From positions 9,516,001 to 9,580,000 of the forward strand of contig NZ_CP054916.1 of the NCBI RefSeq assembly GCF_013364155.1: 64,000 nucleotides of DNA, read 5' to 3'. How positions within the stretch are numbered: position 1 is the first letter of the stretch; every line of letters starts with the position of its first letter. Positions 62,351 through 64,000 of the stretch are shown here, one piece after another. Both the position numbers and the translations under genes were made by a program. The stretch is from Streptomyces sp. NA02950 (GTDB taxonomy: Bacteria; Actinomycetota; Actinomycetes; Streptomycetales; Streptomycetaceae). The notes beneath the pieces are model-generated. The model was not told the origin of the DNA. It saw nothing but the letters and a program-made list of their open reading frames with translations, and searched no databases.

Positions 62351-63195
62351 GCTGATCTTCTCCAGTCTTCATGAATCCCCTCCAGTAACCGGCGTGTCGG
62401 CTCCCCGCGGGGCGTGGCCTGTCCTGCTGTCTGGTCCAGGACCTCGGTGTAGGCCGCCACCGCCGCTGGTTTGTCCACGAAGACCAGGCCCTCCAGTTGC
62501 TCCGCGCACACGATGTCGGGCAGCTCCTTCGGCCGAAGCCGGTAGACGCAGCACGCGCCGGCACGGGCTGCTGGCGCGGGACCGGCAGAGAAGGGAACGA
62601 CCTGGATAGTGATGTGCGGTCGGGAGGCCATGGTCAGCAGGTGGGCGAGCTGGCCCGTCATGACCTTGCAATCCCCGACCTCCCACCGCAGTGCCGATTC
62701 GTCGAGCACTGCCCACAACATGGGGCTGCCGTCGCTGTCCAGCAGCGCCTGGCGTCGTTCGAGGAGTTCGATCCAGCGGTCGGGCTCCGGTCGCGGGGCG
62801 ATCGCACGGGCGTACTCCGCTGTCTGCAACAGCGCGGGCACCTCCCATGGCGCGTACGCCCGGATCCGGGCCGCTCCGCTCTCCAGGGTGAGGCAGTTGG
62901 TCATCGGCCCGTCCAGCAGATCGCTGTAGGGCTCCCACCAGTTCTTCAGCGCCGCCCGCTCGGCCAGCGCCACCAGGGCGCGGACCTCAGCCTCGTCAGC
63001 TCCGTAGTAGGAGAGAAGGGCTCGAAGGTCCGAGATGCGCAGCCGGTGCTCCGCACGCTCCATGCGCCGCACGGTGGTGTGATGCAGTCCAAGCTCGCCG
63101 GCCGCCTGGGTGAAGCTGCGTCCGGCCCGCTCCCGCAGAGTCTGGAGGTGCCGGGCGAGCACCTTGCGCAGAATCGCCGGACTGTCCTCGAACAC
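62347..63195 (-). CDS. XRE-family regulator with DUF5753 domain
   Basis: 282 aa from GTG 63195 (GGGAG upstream; the frame is open 40 codons further up without a ribosome site). HTH ~10-60 (LARHLQTLRERAGRSFTQAA, LGLHHTTVRRMERAEHRL), DUF5753 after that (RIRAYAPWEVPALLQTAEYA, SALRWEVGDCKVMTGQLAHL, EQLEGLVFVDKPAAVAAY). Confidence 0.88.
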   Translation of the reverse strand: MFEDSPAILRKVLARHLQTLRERAGRSFTQAAGELGLHHTTVRRMERAEHRLRISDLRALLSYYGADEAEVRALVALAERAALKNWWEPYSDLLDGPMTNCLTLESGAARIRAYAPWEVPALLQTAEYARAIAPRPEPDRWIELLERRQALLDSDGSPMLWAVLDESALRWEVGDCKVMTGQLAHLLTMASRPHITIQVVPFSAGPAPAARAGACCVYRLRPKELPDIVCAEQLEGLVFVDKPAAVAAYTEVLDQTAGQATPRGEPTRRLLEGIHEDWRRSA

Positions 63196-63399
63196 GCCGC
63201 TCCCGTCCCGTGCCAGCCAACCGCGCCCGCGGCGACACCATGGTTTTGCGAATCGCAAAACGCGCTTCGGACTTCCGATGCTAGTACTCGAACCACTACA
63301 CAGCGCAAGCGACATACCGACACACGGCTTGCGCTGTACCGCAACTTGCCCACTGGCAAGGGCATTTGACTGGAAATGCTTCGCTTTGTGAGGAAGTGG

Positions 63400-64000
63400 C
63401 TACAGGTCTGTCCACGCACAGCGCCCTGCGGGGGCCTCCAGCGAACGCCATGCTTCCGGGAGGCCGCCGAGCGGAGTCCAGACCGGCGCGCGGGGACCGC
63501 GCTCCTCAAGTTCGGACAGCACCGCCGCTCCGAGGGGCACCTTCGCGGCCATACGGGCGACCAGCGGATGCTCGGCCACCATGGCCTGAAGGTCCTCGAT
63601 GCGGTGCTGGTAGGTCACCGGGCTGGCATTGGTCAAGACGAACAGCACGCGCGGAAAGACCGGGTACCAGCGCTGCCACCCAGGGGCTGCCGTCTGCTGG
63701 GCTGCCGCCGAGCGGCGCCCGAGGACCGGCACATGGGTGTGAGCGTAGAAGCGGGCGTACCGGATGAGCTTGCTCGCGAGCGTGCCACTGCTCGTCGTCG
63801 CCCGATCGACCTCGATGAACGCGCGCAGCTGCGCGCGATTACCTTCAAGCGAGGCTGCGCTGTAGTGCAACAGGGCGTCGGCCTGGAGGAGTTCGCCATC
63901 AGTCAGGTTGTGGGTGGTCTCGGGAATCCAATCCCAGGGCCCGTGCTCATCCCCGTGCCGGCGTGCATCGCGGACGAAGGCCAGATGGGTATCGACCACC
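63400..64000 (-). CDS. Replication-relaxation family protein, C-terminal part
   Basis: About 200 residues, open to the right edge, so the N-terminal HTH region is outside. RAFIEVDRATTSSGTLASKL followed by IRYARFYAHTHVP is the catalytic-like core of the replication-relaxation family found on actinobacterial plasmids and conjugative elements. VLFVLTNASPVTYQHRIEDL is also typical. Its presence next to the pilus and Spd genes supports a mobile replicon. Confidence 0.75.
   Translation of the reverse strand, partial: VVDTHLAFVRDARRHGDEHGPWDWIPETTHNLTDGELLQADALLHYSAASLEGNRAQLRAFIEVDRATTSSGTLASKLIRYARFYAHTHVPVLGRRSAAAQQTAAPGWQRWYPVFPRVLFVLTNASPVTYQHRIEDLQAMVAEHPLVARMAAKVPLGAAVLSELEERGPRAPVWTPLGGLPEAWRSLEAPAGRCAWTDL

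Overview
The window is high-GC actinobacterial DNA, most likely from a Streptomyces plasmid, integrative element or chromosome arm. The evidence is the gene families present (XRE/DUF5753 regulators paired with DUF397 or SAV2177-type methyltransferases, DUF5999, DUF3592, DUF6192, DUF2637/Spd-like, BTAD), strong GGAGG ribosome sites, frequent GTG starts and ATGA/GTGA overlaps. Insertion sequences, pseudogenes, a Spd-like protein and a replication-relaxation protein point to an accessory, mobile region. No rRNA, tRNA or CRISPR array was seen.

Layout. 1-3.0 kb (minus): an ESX/type VII-like module of an SseB-family gene, a WXG-like partner and the start of an RHS/DUF6531 polymorphic toxin; the SseB gene is split by an 858-bp IS5-family element. 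3.0-4.5 kb: an IS701-like tail and a frameshifted IS256 element. 4.6-13.4 kb: a zone of decayed genes (aminoglycoside-kinase-like, helicase pieces) with an AbiEii-like nucleotidyltransferase pair, a VanX-like peptidase, a small protein with a repeated motif and an IS1380 transposase. 13.4-17.8 kb: a 4.34-kb unit bounded by perfect 24-bp inverted repeats, carrying a DUF6192 protein, a RacP-like protein, an IS5-type transposase and an MFS exporter. 18-25 kb: streptomycete regulators. 25.3-31.7 kb: a complete class I lanthipeptide cluster of the FxLD type (precursor, full-length LanB, LanC, extended PIMT-like methyltransferase). 32.4-34.6 kb: a sigma-factor operon. 34.6-35.4 kb: the second IS5 copy. 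36.0-39.8 kb: a four-gene module with a divergent family-B DNA polymerase-like protein. 40.0-41.2 kb: a broken second FxLD locus whose LanB is joined head to head to a Cas3 fragment. 41.6-47.9 kb: a GntR-like regulator, DUF5999, a small unknown operon and a divergent XRE regulator followed by a kinase-fold gene. 48.1-61.4 kb: one long minus-strand operon for a Tad/Flp-like pilus with SAF (CpaB-like), TadZ-like, TadA, TadB, TadC, pilin, TadE/TadG, a membrane LysM-BTAD fusion and a Spd-like membrane protein. 61.5-64.0 kb: a coupled XRE/methyltransferase pair and the end of a replication-relaxation protein.

How it may work together (inference): the pilus operon, Spd-like protein and replication-relaxation protein suggest a conjugative element; the polymerase-like module could be its replication system or that of a second element. 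The intact FxLD enzymes could modify both their own precursor and the orphan precursor about 15 kb away. The strongest leads are the polymerase-like module (36.0-39.8 kb), the duplicated FxLD system with its Cas3/LanB junction, and the inverted-repeat cargo unit (13.4-17.8 kb).
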